Shown piece after piece: positions 45,319 to 54,215 of a stretch of DNA of 64,000 bases. Origin of the DNA: Sphaerospermopsis kisseleviana NIES-73 (GTDB taxonomy: Bacteria > Cyanobacteriota > Cyanobacteriia > Cyanobacteriales > Nostocaceae); assembly GCF_002368075.1 (NCBI RefSeq), contig NZ_AP018314.1, positions 157,343 through 221,342 on the forward strand, read 5' to 3'. Under the pieces are notes generated by a model that saw nothing but the letters and a program-made list of their open reading frames with translations, was not told the origin of the DNA and made no database searches. Positions within the stretch are counted from its first letter, which is position 1; every line of letters begins with the position of its first letter. Position numbers and translations under genes: made by a program.

Positions 45319-46344
45319 TTAATATCTAATTCGCGGATCTACATAAGCATTAAGAATATCAATCAAAATACTCGCAGTCACAACAATTGCCCCAAAAAAT
45401 ACTAAAATACCCTGCACTGTAAAATAATCCCGTTCAGAAATAGCTTGATATAATCTATTTGCTAACCCTGGCCAAGAAAATGTTACTTCTGTTAAAATTG
45501 CCCCTCCCAATAGGGAAGCAAATGTTAATCCTAAGACTGTAATTACAGGTATTAAGGCATTCTTTAAAGCATGGGATATTAAAATCTTATTTTCCGGGAT
45601 TCCTCGCGCCCTAGCTGCTTCTACATAATCAGCTTTTAATGTTTGTTTTAAATTCACTCTCACAATACGTTCAAAAATACCACTGAGTAAAATTCCTAAA
45701 GTGATACTGGGTAAAGCTAAATGATGTAAAGCTGTGAAAAAATTACTCACATTTCCACTTAATAAACTATCAATTGTATATAAACCAGTAAGAGTTGGAG
45801 GTGGGGAAATATTAGGAGGAAAACGATTAGAATTAGGAAACCAACGTAATTGAACTGAGAATATTAATTGTAATAACATTCCCGCCCAAAACATGGGGAG
45901 TGCATAGGTAATAATGCCAAATAAACGCCCACCAACATCAAAAGAAGTACCGGGACGAGAGGCGGAAAGTGTACCTACAAAAATTCCCACAATTAAAGCT
46001 ACCAGCATACTACAAACGGCTAATTCTACTGTAGCTGGAAAATGTTGGCTGATAATTTCCCACACATTTTGACCGCGACTAGTTAAGGAAGTTCCTAAAT
46101 CAAAACGTAGTATATTTCCCAAATAATTGAGATATTGTAACCAGATGGGTAAATTTAAACCTAGTTGTTTTCTGAGTTCTTCCTTAGCACTTTCTGGCGC
46201 ACGTCCACCAAGAATTGCATCTGCTGGATCTCCAGGAGTAGCTCTTAATAATAAAAAAACAATGGTGATAATAGTTAATAGTTGCAGTGGTGCAAATAGC
46301 AACCGAGAAACTATGTAATATTGTAAGGCTTTAGAACGGGACAT
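45319..46344 (-). CDS. Peptide/oligopeptide ABC transporter permease (DppB/OppB type)
   Basis: A 341-residue permease with six membrane segments. It has the N-terminal TPGDPADAILGG and LGLNLPIWLQYLNYLGNILR expected of OppB, the EAA loop VEAARARGIPENKILISHALKNALIP and a C-terminal LIDILNAYVDPRIRY. It should pair with the OppC-type protein at 44079-45194. It follows the substrate-binding gene on the minus strand, separated by a hairpin repeat (46399-46471). No ATP-binding subunit is encoded nearby. Confidence 0.92.
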   Translation of the reverse strand: MSRSKALQYYIVSRLLFAPLQLLTIITIVFLLLRATPGDPADAILGGRAPESAKEELRKQLGLNLPIWLQYLNYLGNILRFDLGTSLTSRGQNVWEIISQHFPATVELAVCSMLVALIVGIFVGTLSASRPGTSFDVGGRLFGIITYALPMFWAGMLLQLIFSVQLRWFPNSNRFPPNISPPPTLTGLYTIDSLLSGNVSNFFTALHHLALPSITLGILLSGIFERIVRVNLKQTLKADYVEAARARGIPENKILISHALKNALIPVITVLGLTFASLLGGAILTEVTFSWPGLANRLYQAISERDYFTVQGILVFFGAIVVTASILIDILNAYVDPRIRY

Positions 46345-46398
46345 ATTTATTAGGAGTCAGGAATTCAGGAGTTCAAGGAGTTCAAGGAGTCAGGAGTC

Positions 46399-46471
46399 GT
46401 AGGGGCGAAGCATTCGGGCGACTAATTGTAAATTTTTGTCCAAGGCTATTTTCCGAATGCTTCGCCCATAC
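46399..46471. repeat. GGGGCGAAGCATTCGG hairpin repeat
   Basis: The arms GTAGGGGCGAAGCATTCGG and CCGAATGCTTCGCCCATAC enclose about 35 bases (GCGACTAATTGTAAATTTTTG...). This is an uninterrupted member of the family, useful as the empty-site reference for the nested MITE at 23992. It lies between two transporter genes and may act as a transcriptional hairpin. Confidence 0.75.
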
Positions 46472-46519
46472 AGAAGTCAGGAGTCAGGATAAATATAACT
46501 AATGACTAATGACTAAGAA

Positions 46520-48181
46520 CTACTTCTTAATTGTTCTGTAAATCAAGTTTTGAGTAGGATCAAGTTTGACATCTGTTACGCCTTTTTGGGCAAATACATA
46601 ATCTTTGTTTTGCCATAGGGGAACGTAAGGAACATCAGTTAAAACTAGATTTTGAATGTCAGTAAAGATTTTCTTTCTCGTTTCTGGGTTTTGTTCTTGA
46701 CGTTGTTGATCAATGAGTTTATTCATTGTTTCACTATAGTAAAAAGAACCCTGAGTTTGACTTCCACCATCTTCACAACCTTTAGCTTCTGAACCTTTTT
46801 CACAGGATAAAAATGGTTGTACATAATTATCTGGATCTAAAAAGTCTGGATACCAGTCTAGCAAAGCGATAGGATATGAACCTTTGGAAATTTCTTTGAA
46901 AAATGTTGCCCCTTCTACGGTTTTAACTTCTAGTTGTAATATCCCGTCCATTTTAGTATCAGCTAAGGATTTTAATGTCTGTGCTGCTAAACTCCGGGTG
47001 GGTGAACTTGCAGGATACCAAACTTGAATTTGGGCGGGTTTTTCTTTGGAAAAACCTGCGGTAGTTAACAATTTTTTCGCTTCTTCAAATTTACCATCAC
47101 CATATTTCTCTTTAAATAATGGTTGGGAAACATTGAAGGTTGTGGGAATCATGCTATAAAGTGGATCTGCTTGACCATATAATACCCGTTCATTTAATAA
47201 TGGACGATCAACGAGTGAGGCGATCGCACTTCTTACTTCTGGTTTATCTAATGGTTGTTGATTTCTGTTCAACACCATATAACTAACTACACTACCTTGA
47301 GCAGTTATAGCTTGCCAATCTCCGTTTTTTGCACCATCTTCTAAACTACGAATTTGATCTGGTTGTAAAGATAAATAAGCAACATCAACTGCACCAGTTT
47401 TAAAAGCATTAAATAAATTCACTGGACTGGTTTGAATTTGCACATTAACACCTTTATTTGCTGGTTTTTCTCCCCAATATTTCTCAAAAACATCCAATCT
47501 TAAAGAATCTGTACCATACTGGGCTAATTTATAAGGACCAGTTCCTACAAAGGTATTAGGTTGAAATTTCCCCGCACCAAGTTCATAAGCTTTAGGTGAA
47601 ACTGGACACACTCCAGAAAATGCTAATAATGCGGGAAAAGCCGCAAAGGGTTTTTTCAATTTAATTGTAAGTTCATAGTCCCCTGTAGCTTTCACGGATT
47701 CAATTGTATCGGAAAGTAGAAAAGATGGTTTACCTTTATTTTCGATAAAACGCTGGATACTAAATGCCATTGCTTTAGCGTTAAAAGGTGTGTCATCGTG
47801 AAAAACTACTCCTTCCCGTAGGGGAATGGTGTATGTTAAACCATCTTCACTAACTTTAGGTAAAGCTGTGGCTAGTTGGGGTTTAATTTCTGTGCTACCT
47901 GGTTCATAAGTATATAGGCGATCGCTCATATTAAAGACTAAACCCAAGGATGCTAACTCATAAGCATCAGCAGGATCAAGGGTTCTCGGTTTTGCTGTTG
48001 TCCCGATAGTAATCCTACCATCACCAGCAGGAGTATTCACCGCACCAGGACTAGGTGGTGTAGTTGGTTGGGGACTTGGAGTACAGCTTACAGCCAGCAA
48101 GAAACACAAGGAGAACAACGACAGGAATTTTGTTACCTTACCCCACCGTCTTATAGACCTGAAAAACCCAGTTATCAACAT
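46520..48181 (-). CDS. Peptide/oligopeptide-binding lipoprotein of an ABC transporter (SBP family 5)
   Basis: This extracytoplasmic solute-binding protein feeds the permeases next to it. The 553-residue protein has a signal peptide with a lipobox (LCFLLAVSC, Cys about residue 33), a Pro-rich linker and the SBP_bac_5 domain (TIGTTAKPRTLDPADAYE, YTIPLREGVVFHDDTPFNAK, VRSAIASLVDRPLLNERVLYG, DVPYVPLWQNKDYVF). Substrate probably peptides, not proven. It lies in the same transcription direction as the OppB-type gene. Confidence 0.92.
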   Translation of the reverse strand: MLITGFFRSIRRWGKVTKFLSLFSLCFLLAVSCTPSPQPTTPPSPGAVNTPAGDGRITIGTTAKPRTLDPADAYELASLGLVFNMSDRLYTYEPGSTEIKPQLATALPKVSEDGLTYTIPLREGVVFHDDTPFNAKAMAFSIQRFIENKGKPSFLLSDTIESVKATGDYELTIKLKKPFAAFPALLAFSGVCPVSPKAYELGAGKFQPNTFVGTGPYKLAQYGTDSLRLDVFEKYWGEKPANKGVNVQIQTSPVNLFNAFKTGAVDVAYLSLQPDQIRSLEDGAKNGDWQAITAQGSVVSYMVLNRNQQPLDKPEVRSAIASLVDRPLLNERVLYGQADPLYSMIPTTFNVSQPLFKEKYGDGKFEEAKKLLTTAGFSKEKPAQIQVWYPASSPTRSLAAQTLKSLADTKMDGILQLEVKTVEGATFFKEISKGSYPIALLDWYPDFLDPDNYVQPFLSCEKGSEAKGCEDGGSQTQGSFYYSETMNKLIDQQRQEQNPETRKKIFTDIQNLVLTDVPYVPLWQNKDYVFAQKGVTDVKLDPTQNLIYRTIKK

Positions 48182-48260
48182 TAATTTTTCTAAAATCAGC
48201 AGTTAATCATTTTAATATATATGTTATATTTATATAAGCTGTTTTTCATATCAAAGATTT

Positions 48261-48830
48261 TCATCCTTGTAAAACTTGAGCAGCAGTCAACTTGAGTTCT
48301 GGAAATATGGGAGAAACTATCAAGCTCTCATTTTCATACACCTGCCCGTCATAAAAACCTTCTACCCATTCCAACACTGTCACCTTTTGAGTAATGGGAT
48401 CAACAATCCAGTATTCAGGAATACCCCGCGCCGCATATTCGGATCTCTTGTAGCGATAATCACGATTAGCCTGATTAGGACTGACCACTTCAACAACTAA
48501 TAATGGTGGTGGCATATCCATATATACCAGTGAACGAGTAGTTCCTGCCATTGCCACCGCTAACTCTTCAGAATAAACTACCACATCAGGTATACGCACA
48601 CCTACACTTCTACTATTTACAGCTATCTCAGCTTTCATCCGTAAACGAGAAGACGGGATACCTAATTGAGAAAAATAGATCAATAGAAATATAGCTATTC
48701 GTTGATTTATATCACTTTCCGAAGGCATGGGAATTAATTTTCCATTTTCCAATTCATATAAAGTATCCGTACCATCGTCATAGTTGAGAAATTCCTCAAA
48801 GGTCATCTTTTTAGCAATTGCCACTGTCAT
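48261..48830 (-). CDS. Uma2 family (DUF820) putative endonuclease
   Basis: A 189-residue Uma2 member: MTFEEFLNYDDGTDTLYELENGKLIPM, VRIPDVVVYSEEL, LVVEVVSPNQANRDYRYKRSEYAARGIPEYWIVD (partial) and VTVLEWVEGFYDGQVY. The presumed catalytic D, E and K are kept (PDVVV, VEVVS, RYKRSEY). Its sequence is much diverged from the copy at 4032-4652, so it is not a recent duplicate. No known function in cyanobacteria. Confidence 0.85.
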   Translation of the reverse strand: MTVAIAKKMTFEEFLNYDDGTDTLYELENGKLIPMPSESDINQRIAIFLLIYFSQLGIPSSRLRMKAEIAVNSRSVGVRIPDVVVYSEELAVAMAGTTRSLVYMDMPPPLLVVEVVSPNQANRDYRYKRSEYAARGIPEYWIVDPITQKVTVLEWVEGFYDGQVYENESLIVSPIFPELKLTAAQVLQG

Positions 48831-48854
48831 TGCTGTTTCTCCCGTACTTAATAT

Positions 48855-49126
48855 CTAATCCTGATAATGAAAATGACAAGCTACAATAATTATGTTTTCT
48901 TCTAGTTTTCTTCTAACACTTAATAAACCAGACGGTGTTCGGTGTTGATGCGCCTAGACCAATAACCTGATAGATTAGCTTTCAATGGCTCTGGTTTACC
49001 CATACCCTCAAACGGAGTTCGCAGAATTTCTTTAATCAGAGTGTTAATTCCTTTTAAGAGTTTTTTATCAGTATCTTGAAACCACAAATAATCATTCCAT
49101 GCAGCTTCTGTAAATGTGAGTTTCAT
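48855..49126 (-). pseudogene. yoeB: Broken YoeB/Txe-type toxin gene
   Basis: The first 68 codons are a normal YoeB toxin (MKLTFTEAAWNDYLWFQ... GYWSRRINTEHRLVY), an mRNA-cleaving ribosome-dependent RNase. A TAA at 48922-48920 then stops the frame where the family continues for about 16 residues. Downstream, an 11-base tandem duplication (GTTTTCTTCTA on the plus strand, 48894-48904 and 48905-48915) shifts the frame. Reading TAA as a sense codon and removing one copy restores VLEENIIIVACHFHYQD, which matches the YoeB C-terminus with its catalytic His-Tyr. The gene is therefore inactivated twice. It overlaps the antitoxin by 4 bases (ATGA). Confidence 0.85.
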
Positions 49127-49377
49127 TCTTCTATTAAGTCTCTCTCAATAATATCACCTGCTTTTGCTGATTGAATTGAAGAAAGAAGATGCTTGGCGTT
49201 AACAGGATTTGACAGTAAATATAATGTCTCTTGCCATGATGAAAATTCCTCTAGAGAAATTAAAATGGCCTTGTTACCTTTGTTATTACAAATAGTTGTT
49301 GGTTCTACATCTGCAATAACCCGATCTACTAAATTATCTAAGTCTTGACTTGCTTGCTGAGTAGTAATTGCATCCAT
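49123..49377 (-). CDS. YefM/Phd-type antitoxin
   Basis: The 84-residue antitoxin binds and silences YoeB and represses its own promoter. It begins MDAITTQQASQDLDNLVDRV, then PTTICNNKGNKAILISLEEFSSWQETLYLL, the standard YefM layout with an acidic C-terminus (IERDLIEE) for toxin binding. I chose ATG 49377, with AGGAGG a few bases upstream; the frame is open to 49494, but the added residues are not family-like. Its partner toxin is a pseudogene. Confidence 0.88.
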   Translation of the reverse strand: MDAITTQQASQDLDNLVDRVIADVEPTTICNNKGNKAILISLEEFSSWQETLYLLSNPVNAKHLLSSIQSAKAGDIIERDLIEE

Positions 49378-49494
49378 TTTATCCTCCTTTATTTGTTGAA
49401 TAGTAGTTGAATTATAGCCTATAAATTTCAGCATTAAAATCAAGGACAGGAATGTGTAAATCTCGTCAATATAAGTTATGTTATTTTTCAACAA

Positions 49495-49934
49495 GCGATC
49501 GCCATGGGAATCATAGTCCTAATTTTATACCAAACGAACAGCTTTATTGTATATTTAGAATAATTTAAGCTTAACCAGTGCCTCAGATGATAAATAGTAG
49601 CATTGTGGGCATGAGTAGGGATATCTGATGCAAAAACTAGCTAATCACATCTATTTAGGAGCTTGCAAAGAGTTCCATCAATAGTTACACTTTTTAAAAT
49701 ATTCTCATTTTTGCTGATCGCCAAAACAGCTACTTCCTGAAAGTCACGAACTCAGGGAATTAACTTGTGACAGCGAATAAGCGATAATAAACTACAGAGT
49801 AATCTGTGGTTAAACTCAAGACTGGCAATAACAAAAACTCAGAGAGACTTCTGGGTGGTAGTTTACCTCCCTCAGAACCTCAGTAAGAAAATTGCTTTGT
49901 AAACAAACTAACTCTTCGAGGAGGAGCGTAGTCG
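49495..49934. promoter_or_regulatory. Upstream region of psbB
   Basis: A 440-base gene-free region. The ribosome binding site for psbB is the GAGGAGG at 49918-49924, ten bases before the ATG. A strong light-regulated promoter is expected here, but no unambiguous -10/-35 pair was identified. Confidence 0.45.
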
Positions 49935-51464
49935 ATGGGACTACCCTGGTACCGAGTACATACAGTGGTTCTGAACGATCCAGGCCGACTGATTTCTGTA
50001 CACTTGATGCACACAGCCCTAGTTGCTGGCTGGGCTGGTTCAATGGCACTTTACGAACTGGCTGTTTACGACCCCAGTGATCCAGTTCTCAACCCCATGT
50101 GGAGACAAGGGATGTTCGTACTTCCCTTTATGTCACGTTTAGGCGTAACCGAATCCTGGGGCGGCTGGAGCGTCACCGGTGGCACAGCAGTAGATCCTGG
50201 CTTCTGGTCATTTGAAGGCGTGGCTGCTGCTCACATCGTTCTTTCTGGTTTATTATTCCTAGCAGCCGTTTGGCACTGGGTTTTCTGGGATTTAGAACTA
50301 TTTAGAGATCCCCGCACAGGCGAACCCGCCTTAGACTTGCCAAAAATGTTTGGCATCCACCTGTTCTTATCTGGTTTACTTTGCTTTGGTTTCGGTGCTT
50401 TTCACTTAACCGGTCTATTTGGACCTGGGATGTGGGTTTCCGATGCTTACGGTATAACTGGTAGCATCCAACCAGTAGCACCAGAATGGGGACCAGCCGG
50501 GTTTAACCCCTTTAACCCCGGTGGTGTCGTAGCTCACCACATTGCAGCTGGTGTAGTTGGTATTATTGCTGGTTTATTCCACCTCACAGTTCGTCCTCCC
50601 GAAAGGCTCTACAAAGCCCTACGGATGGGTAACATTGAAACCGTACTTTCCAGCAGTATCGCTGCGGTATTCTTCGCTGCTTTCATAGTTGCTGGTACTA
50701 TGTGGTACGGTAACGCTACCACCCCCATCGAACTGTTTGGACCTACCCGCTATCAGTGGGACCAAGGTTACTTCCGTCAAGAAATTCAGCGCCGTGTGCA
50801 AAATAGTGTTGCTAACGGTGCAAGCTTGTCCGAAGCTTGGTCACAAATCCCCGAAAAATTGGCCTTCTACGACTATGTAGGAAATAGCCCCGCTAAAGGT
50901 GGTTTATTCCGTACCGGTCCAATGGTTAAAGGCGATGGTATTGCCCAATCTTGGCAAGGTCACGCAGTCTTCACAGATGCAGAAGGACGCGAACTCACAG
51001 TACGTCGTCTACCTAACTTCTTTGAAACCTTCCCTGTAATTTTGACCGATAAAGATGGAGTTGTCCGCGCTGACATTCCTTTCCGTCGGGCAGAATCTAA
51101 ATACAGCTTCGAGCAAACAGGCGTTACTGTTAGCTTCTACGGTGGTGATTTAAATGGTAAAACATTCACAGATCCCGCCGATGTGAAGAAATATGCTCGT
51201 AAGGCTCAAGGCGGCGAAATCTTTGAATTTGACCGCGAAACCTTAAACTCTGATGGTGTATTCCGTACATCTCCCAGAGGTTGGTTTACCTTTGGTCACG
51301 CTGTCTTTGCGCTCTTGTTCTTCTTTGGTCACCTCTGGCATGGTTCTAGAACCATCTACCGCGATGTATTCGCAGGTGTAGAAGCGGATCTAGAAGAACA
51401 AGTAGAGTGGGGTCTGTTCCAGAAATTGGGTGACAAGACCACTCGTGTTCGTAAGGAAGCTTAA
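49935..51464 (+). CDS. psbB: Photosystem II CP47 chlorophyll-binding protein
   Basis: CP47 is the inner antenna of photosystem II, with six membrane helices binding about 16 chlorophylls. The 509-residue protein has the expected start [18 protein letters not shown], chlorophyll-ligating His residues in [11 protein letters not shown] and [16 protein letters not shown], a large lumenal loop and the C-terminal helix [20 protein letters not shown]. Length and ends match CP47. psbT follows after a hairpin. Confidence 0.98.
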   Translation: MGLPWYRVHTVVLNDPGRLISVHLMHTALVAGWAGSMALYELAVYDPSDPVLNPMWRQGMFVLPFMSRLGVTESWGGWSVTGGTAVDPGFWSFEGVAAAHIVLSGLLFLAAVWHWVFWDLELFRDPRTGEPALDLPKMFGIHLFLSGLLCFGFGAFHLTGLFGPGMWVSDAYGITGSIQPVAPEWGPAGFNPFNPGGVVAHHIAAGVVGIIAGLFHLTVRPPERLYKALRMGNIETVLSSSIAAVFFAAFIVAGTMWYGNATTPIELFGPTRYQWDQGYFRQEIQRRVQNSVANGASLSEAWSQIPEKLAFYDYVGNSPAKGGLFRTGPMVKGDGIAQSWQGHAVFTDAEGRELTVRRLPNFFETFPVILTDKDGVVRADIPFRRAESKYSFEQTGVTVSFYGGDLNGKTFTDPADVKKYARKAQGGEIFEFDRETLNSDGVFRTSPRGWFTFGHAVFALLFFFGHLWHGSRTIYRDVFAGVEADLEEQVEWGLFQKLGDKTTRVRKEA

Positions 51465-51477
51465 ACAAGCATGAAGT

Positions 51478-51511
51478 AAAAAGTATGAAGTTTTATGACT
51501 TCATGCTTTTT
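51478..51511 (+). terminator. Stem-loop after psbB
   Basis: AAAAAGTATGAAGT (51478-51491) pairs with ACTTCATGCTTTTT (51498-51511) around a 6-base loop: a 14-bp stem with one G-T pair, ending in T-rich sequence. It lies between psbB and psbT and probably terminates or stabilises the psbB message. Confidence 0.6.
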
Positions 51512-51562
51512 ACTCTGCTTGGTAAACTAAAATTACTGGCTGGATAGGCAGGAAATCCTAAT

Positions 51563-51670
51563 ATGGAAAGCGTTGCATACATTTTGATTTTGACCCTAGC
51601 AATAGGTGTTCTCTTTTTTGCGATCGCATTTCGCGAACCTCCCCGCTTTGAGAGAAAAGAGAAAGACTAA
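51563..51670 (+). CDS. psbT: Photosystem II reaction-center protein T
   Basis: A 35-residue single-helix subunit found at the photosystem II dimer interface. It reads MESVAYILILTLAIGVLFFA then IAFREPPRFERKEKD and stops with TAA, which matches cyanobacterial PsbT with its conserved N-terminal MESVAY and basic tail. It sits about 100 bases after psbB on the same strand, its usual neighbour. Below common gene-caller length limits. Confidence 0.95.
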   Translation: MESVAYILILTLAIGVLFFAIAFREPPRFERKEKD

Positions 51671-52000
51671 GAAGTTAAACACTGTCAGCGGTTAGCTTTC
51701 AGCTATCTCAGACTTAACACTTTTTTAAGTAAGATTCAAATCCGTTGCTGCATATTTATGTGGCAACGGATAATATTTTGATATAGTGCTGACTGCTGAC
51801 TACTGACCCCTAACTTGCAAAAAGTGAAAAAAATTTTGGGATGTGATATAATATCATATCTGGAAGATAATATGTGTGAACCTAGCTCTTCTGCGCTAGG
51901 ATTAACAAGGATGTAAGTGTAGACTTATTTAAAAGCCCTCGCATATACATCATTAATTGTGACAAAAACTTACGGAGACTAGAACCAGGAACAAAACAGC
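51671..52000. promoter_or_regulatory. Leader region of rpsA
   Basis: 330 bases without a gene. A TATAAT at about 51846-51851 inside GATATAATATCATATC (a partial palindrome) is a candidate -10 box. The 5' leader of about 150 bases could fold for S1 autoregulation as in other bacteria, but no specific structure was confirmed. Confidence 0.4.
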
Positions 52001-53032
52001 ATGGTCAATCAGAATTTAACCGCTACAGAAATTGGATTTACTCACGAAGATTTCGCTGCTCTACTTGATAAGTACGATTATCACTTCAGCCCTGGTGATA
52101 TAGTACCAGGTACAGTGTTTAGTATAGAGCCGCGCGGCGCTCTGATTGACATTGGTGCTAAAACAGCAGCATACATACCTATACAGGAAATGTCTATTAA
52201 CCGGGTTGATGCCCCGGAAGAAGTCTTACAATCAAACGAAACACGGGAATTTTTCATCCTCACTGATGAAAACGAAGATGGTCAGTTAACCCTGTCCATT
52301 CGTCGTATTGAATACATGAGAGCATGGGAAAGAGTACGGCAATTACAGGCAGAAGATGCTACTGTCCGTTCTGGTGTGTTTGCTACTAATCGTGGGGGCG
52401 CATTGGTACGCATTGAGGGACTACGTGGTTTTATCCCCGGTTCTCATATTAGTACCCGCAAACCAAAAGAAGAATTGGTAGGGGAAGAATTACCCTTAAA
52501 ATTCCTAGAAGTAGATGAAGAACGCAACCGTTTGGTTCTCTCCCATCGTCGGGCGCTGGTTGAGCGCAAGATGAACCGCTTAGAGGTTGGCGAAGTAGTA
52601 ATTGGTACTGTTCGCGGTATCAAACCCTACGGTGCATTTATTGACATCGGCGGTGTTAGCGGACTACTCCACATTTCTGAGATTTCCCACGAGCATATTG
52701 ACACACCTCACAGCGTGTTTAATGTCAATGATGAATTGAAAGTCATGATCATTGATTTGGATGCAGAAAGAGGACGCATTTCGCTGTCTACCAAGCAGTT
52801 AGAACCAGAACCCGGTGATATGATCAAAAACCGCGATTTGGTCTATGATAAGGCTGAAGAAATGGCAGCTAAGTATAGGGAACAAATGTTAGCTAAACAG
52901 CAGGGTATAGCTGTTGCACCAGCGGAAGCAGCAGAAGCTGCACCAGTTGAAGGAGTAGAAGCTGTAGCTGAAGCAGAAATTCCACCAGCAACTGAAGTTG
53001 AAGAGGAAATTCCAGCAGCTATTGAAGAGTAA
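52001..53032 (+). CDS. rpsA: Ribosomal protein S1
   Basis: S1 helps mRNA binding to the 30S subunit. The 343-residue cyanobacterial form has three S1 domains: GDIVPGTVFSIEPRGALIDIGAKTAAYIP (first, partly listed), a degenerate middle domain (VRSGVFATNRGGALVRIEGLRGFIPGS) and a canonical third (GEVVIGTVRGIKPYGAFIDIGGVSGLLHISEIS). An acidic, Ala/Glu-rich tail follows. It is shorter than the six-domain E. coli protein, as normal for cyanobacteria. Confidence 0.96.
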   Translation: MVNQNLTATEIGFTHEDFAALLDKYDYHFSPGDIVPGTVFSIEPRGALIDIGAKTAAYIPIQEMSINRVDAPEEVLQSNETREFFILTDENEDGQLTLSIRRIEYMRAWERVRQLQAEDATVRSGVFATNRGGALVRIEGLRGFIPGSHISTRKPKEELVGEELPLKFLEVDEERNRLVLSHRRALVERKMNRLEVGEVVIGTVRGIKPYGAFIDIGGVSGLLHISEISHEHIDTPHSVFNVNDELKVMIIDLDAERGRISLSTKQLEPEPGDMIKNRDLVYDKAEEMAAKYREQMLAKQQGIAVAPAEAAEAAPVEGVEAVAEAEIPPATEVEEEIPAAIEE

Positions 53033-53072
53033 TATATCTGTAGTTGTGATTATTTGCAACAAAGTATTTAAT

Positions 53073-53093
53073 AAAGAGGGAATATCCCTCTTT
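53073..53093 (+). terminator. Rho-independent terminator of rpsA
   Basis: AAAGAGGGA, loop ATA, TCCCTCTTT followed directly by more T. The stem is perfect, about 40 bases after the rpsA stop. The hairpin and U-tract make this the clearest terminator in the window. Confidence 0.88.
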
Positions 53094-53101
53094 TTTTATT
53101 T

Positions 53102-53222
53102 ATGGTGATTGGTGATTGGTGACTGGTGATTGGGAAAATACAAATAATTTCCCCCATCTCCCCATCTCCCCTGCTTCCTACCTCCTGACTCCTGACTCCT
53201 GACTTCTGACTTCTGACTCCTT
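53102..53222. repeat. GGTGATT and CTCCTGA heptamer tracts
   Basis: Four GGTGATT/GGTGACT units (about 53102-53132) and six CTCCTGA/CTTCTGA units (about 53184-53222) lie between the rpsA terminator and the HAD gene. Confidence 0.75.
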
Positions 53223-53236
53223 GATCTCCTTCTAAT

Positions 53237-53971
53237 ATGATAACTATCAAATGTAGAGACATCACCTTTTCTCATATTCAAGCGATTTTATTTGACAAAA
53301 ATGGTACATTGGAAGACTCAGAAACCTATTTGCGATCGCTCGGACAAAAAGCAGCACGGATCATAGACGCGCAAATTCCCGGTATTGGCGAACCATTATT
53401 AATGGCTTTTGGTATTAATGGCAATATTTTAGATCCTGCTGGTTTAATGTCTGTAGCTAGTCGCAAAGAAACCGAAGTAGCTGCTGCTGCTTACATAGCC
53501 GAAACTGGAAGAGGTTGGTTTGAGTCTTTAAAAATTGCTCGTCAAGCCTTAGCAGAAGCTGATCAATATGTGAGTCAAACTCCAGCACCTCTTTTCCCAG
53601 GTGTCTTGGATGTTTTAAGATCACTATCAGCAGCAGGATTAAAACTGGGTATTCTTTCAGCCGCAACCACTGGGGAAGTGCAAAAATTTGTCATCACTCA
53701 TCATCTCAGAGATTACCTGCAATTAGAAATGGGAGTTGATGAAGGTCCGAGTAAACCGGATCCAATATTATTTTTACAGGCTTGCCAAACTTTAGGCATA
53801 CCACCGGGAGCTACTTTGATGGTAGGCGATTCAGTGGGTGATATGCAAATGGCGCGTCATGCTAAAGCTGCCGGTTGTATTGGTATTACTTGGGTTAATA
53901 ATACAGATAATGTTAAAGGTGCAGATGTGGTAATTAATCAACTTGATGAAATTCAGATTTTAGAAGCATAG
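53237..53971 (+). CDS. HAD-family hydrolase with a DxN catalytic motif
   Basis: The 244-residue protein resembles phosphoglycolate-phosphatase-type HADs: motif I ILFDKNGTLEDSE, motif II GILSAATTGE, motif III/IV EGPSKPDP and LMVGDSVGDMQMARHAKAAG. The nucleophile Asp is present, but the +2 acid/base Asp is Asn (DKN rather than DxD), which usually lowers or changes phosphatase activity. Start ATG 53237. The substrate is unknown. The change looks real in the DNA (AAAAATGGT). Confidence 0.85.
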   Translation: MITIKCRDITFSHIQAILFDKNGTLEDSETYLRSLGQKAARIIDAQIPGIGEPLLMAFGINGNILDPAGLMSVASRKETEVAAAAYIAETGRGWFESLKIARQALAEADQYVSQTPAPLFPGVLDVLRSLSAAGLKLGILSAATTGEVQKFVITHHLRDYLQLEMGVDEGPSKPDPILFLQACQTLGIPPGATLMVGDSVGDMQMARHAKAAGCIGITWVNNTDNVKGADVVINQLDEIQILEA

Positions 53972-54012
53972 AAAATCAAAAGTCAGGAGTCAAAAGTCAG
54001 GAGTCAGGAGTG

Positions 54013-54205
54013 GTAGGGGCGAAGCATTCGGGCGACTAATTATCAATTTTTCTCCAAGCCTATTTTCCTGTAAGGGCGAAGCATTCGGGCGACTAATTAT
54101 CAATTTTTCTCCAAGCCTATTTTCCTGTAAGGGCGAAGCATTCGGGCGACAAATTATCAATTTTCTGAACAGGCTATTTTCCGAATGCTTCGCCCCTACT
54201 TCGCC
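54013..54205. repeat. Tandemly amplified hairpin repeat (57-bp period)
   Basis: The left arm GGCGAAGCATTCGGGCGACT and interior (AATTATCAATTTTTCTCCAA...) repeat at 54018, 54075 and 54132. Only the last copy is closed by the right arm CCGAATGCTTCGCCCCTAC. This is a hairpin repeat with its left half duplicated twice. It sits between two convergent genes, right at the ureC 3' end. Confidence 0.8.
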
Positions 54206-54215
54206 CGTACAGGAG

